From Mixophyes australis (Eukaryota > Chordata > Amphibia > Anura > Limnodynastidae): 64,000 bases of DNA. Positions within the stretch are counted from its first letter, which is position 1; each line of letters starts with the position of its first letter. Made by a program: the position numbers and the translations under genes. The DNA lies in the NCBI GenBank assembly GCA_036250195.1, contig JAVHZZ010000004.1, positions 252,866,728-252,930,727 on the forward strand, given 5' to 3'. This document shows positions 63,716-64,000 of the stretch, piece after piece. The notes under the pieces were generated by a model, which worked only from the letters and a program-made list of their open reading frames with translations, did no database searches and was not told where the DNA came from.

Positions 63716-64000
63716 TTCCTGCTGAAATAAATACTTTGGTTATTTATTCCTCATGTGGATTCACCTTCATTCTATCATCTTGTGTACAGATTCCAGCTGT
63801 TATATTCTGTGTGGATCCTCCTAATATCAATCTATTCCTGTCTCTCATACTGGCTATCTGAGGTAGTAGGTTGTTGTTCTGAATCATCCACCTTCTGGAG
63901 CCATTTCTGTGTCTCGGGGTACCGACATCCAGTTCCAGGCCCGTACCAGGTTATGAGTTCTAAGTTGTCCAAGACCAGTTCCAGGCTTAGTCTTTTCAGG
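63716..64000 (+). repeat. Repeat flank shared with 8956-9040
   Basis: TTGTGTACAGATTCCAGCTG and neighbouring phrases match 8956-9040, so the 57-bp array and this flank form one repeat family. Probably LTR or leader of a chromovirus. No ORF of note. Confidence 0.5.

Overview
The window looks like eukaryotic, almost certainly vertebrate, and most probably anuran amphibian DNA. I see no rRNA, tRNA, CRISPR or bacterial operon. Nearly every recognisable coding stretch is a decayed transposable element, and many are nested inside one another. The amphibian guess is an inference from the mix: Ngaro/DIRS elements carrying an SGNH hydrolase, L1-like LINEs, Ty3/gypsy chromoviruses, a Gmr1-like gypsy element, many hAT elements with 8-bp target duplications, and MYB/SANT genes of the kind that accompany PIF/Harbinger transposons. 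A large-genome fish is not excluded.

Layout. 0-6 kb: an internally deleted L2/CR1-type LINE (minus), a Tc1 transposase fragment, a gag remnant with a zinc knuckle (minus), and the 3' end of a chromovirus with its LTR. 6-12.4 kb: a Gmr1-like gypsy element with integrase upstream of reverse transcriptase, broken by a repeat block carrying a hAT element (7472-8947) and by a solo LTR (9778-10625). 12.6-14 kb: a second hAT element (12628-13572) and a probable MITE. 14.6-20.4 kb: an L1-like LINE (plus) split by a 1.77-kb insertion with about 170-bp inverted repeats and a 12-bp target duplication. 20.4-23.9 kb: a second L1 (minus) with ORF1, an ORF2 endonuclease start and a long 5' region. 24.1-26 kb: a hAT transposase remnant with tandem repeats. 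26.2-30.5 kb: a minus-strand MYB/SANT gene in several exons, interrupted or preceded by a GC-rich promoter and exon unit.

31.5-32.5 kb holds an AT-rich insertion with a perfect 14-bp target duplication. 33.0-46.0 kb is the centrepiece. A plus-strand MYB/SANT gene (exons at 33001, 45306 and 45858) has an intron filled by a hAT element (33253-44614). That hAT holds a Ngaro element (34558-44320, minus), which in turn holds an LTR element (36312-40365, minus) with perfect 5-bp duplications and one giant repeat-filled gag-like ORF. 46-49 kb: tRNA-related SINE pieces and a direct duplication. 49-54.6 kb: a second, older Ngaro element (minus). 55-60 kb: CR1 and L1 fragments and a chromovirus 3' end with a long LTR. 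60-64 kb: a hammerhead-like core, a decayed gag and protease, and a 57-bp minisatellite that is also found near 7.4 kb.

These genes do not form one pathway. Each set serves the mobility of its own element, and most copies are dead from frameshifts, stops or lost catalytic residues. The best preserved are the gag-like ORF of the nested LTR element, the Gag, RT and SGNH parts of Ngaro A, the L1 RT and C-terminal region, and the exons of the two MYB/SANT genes.
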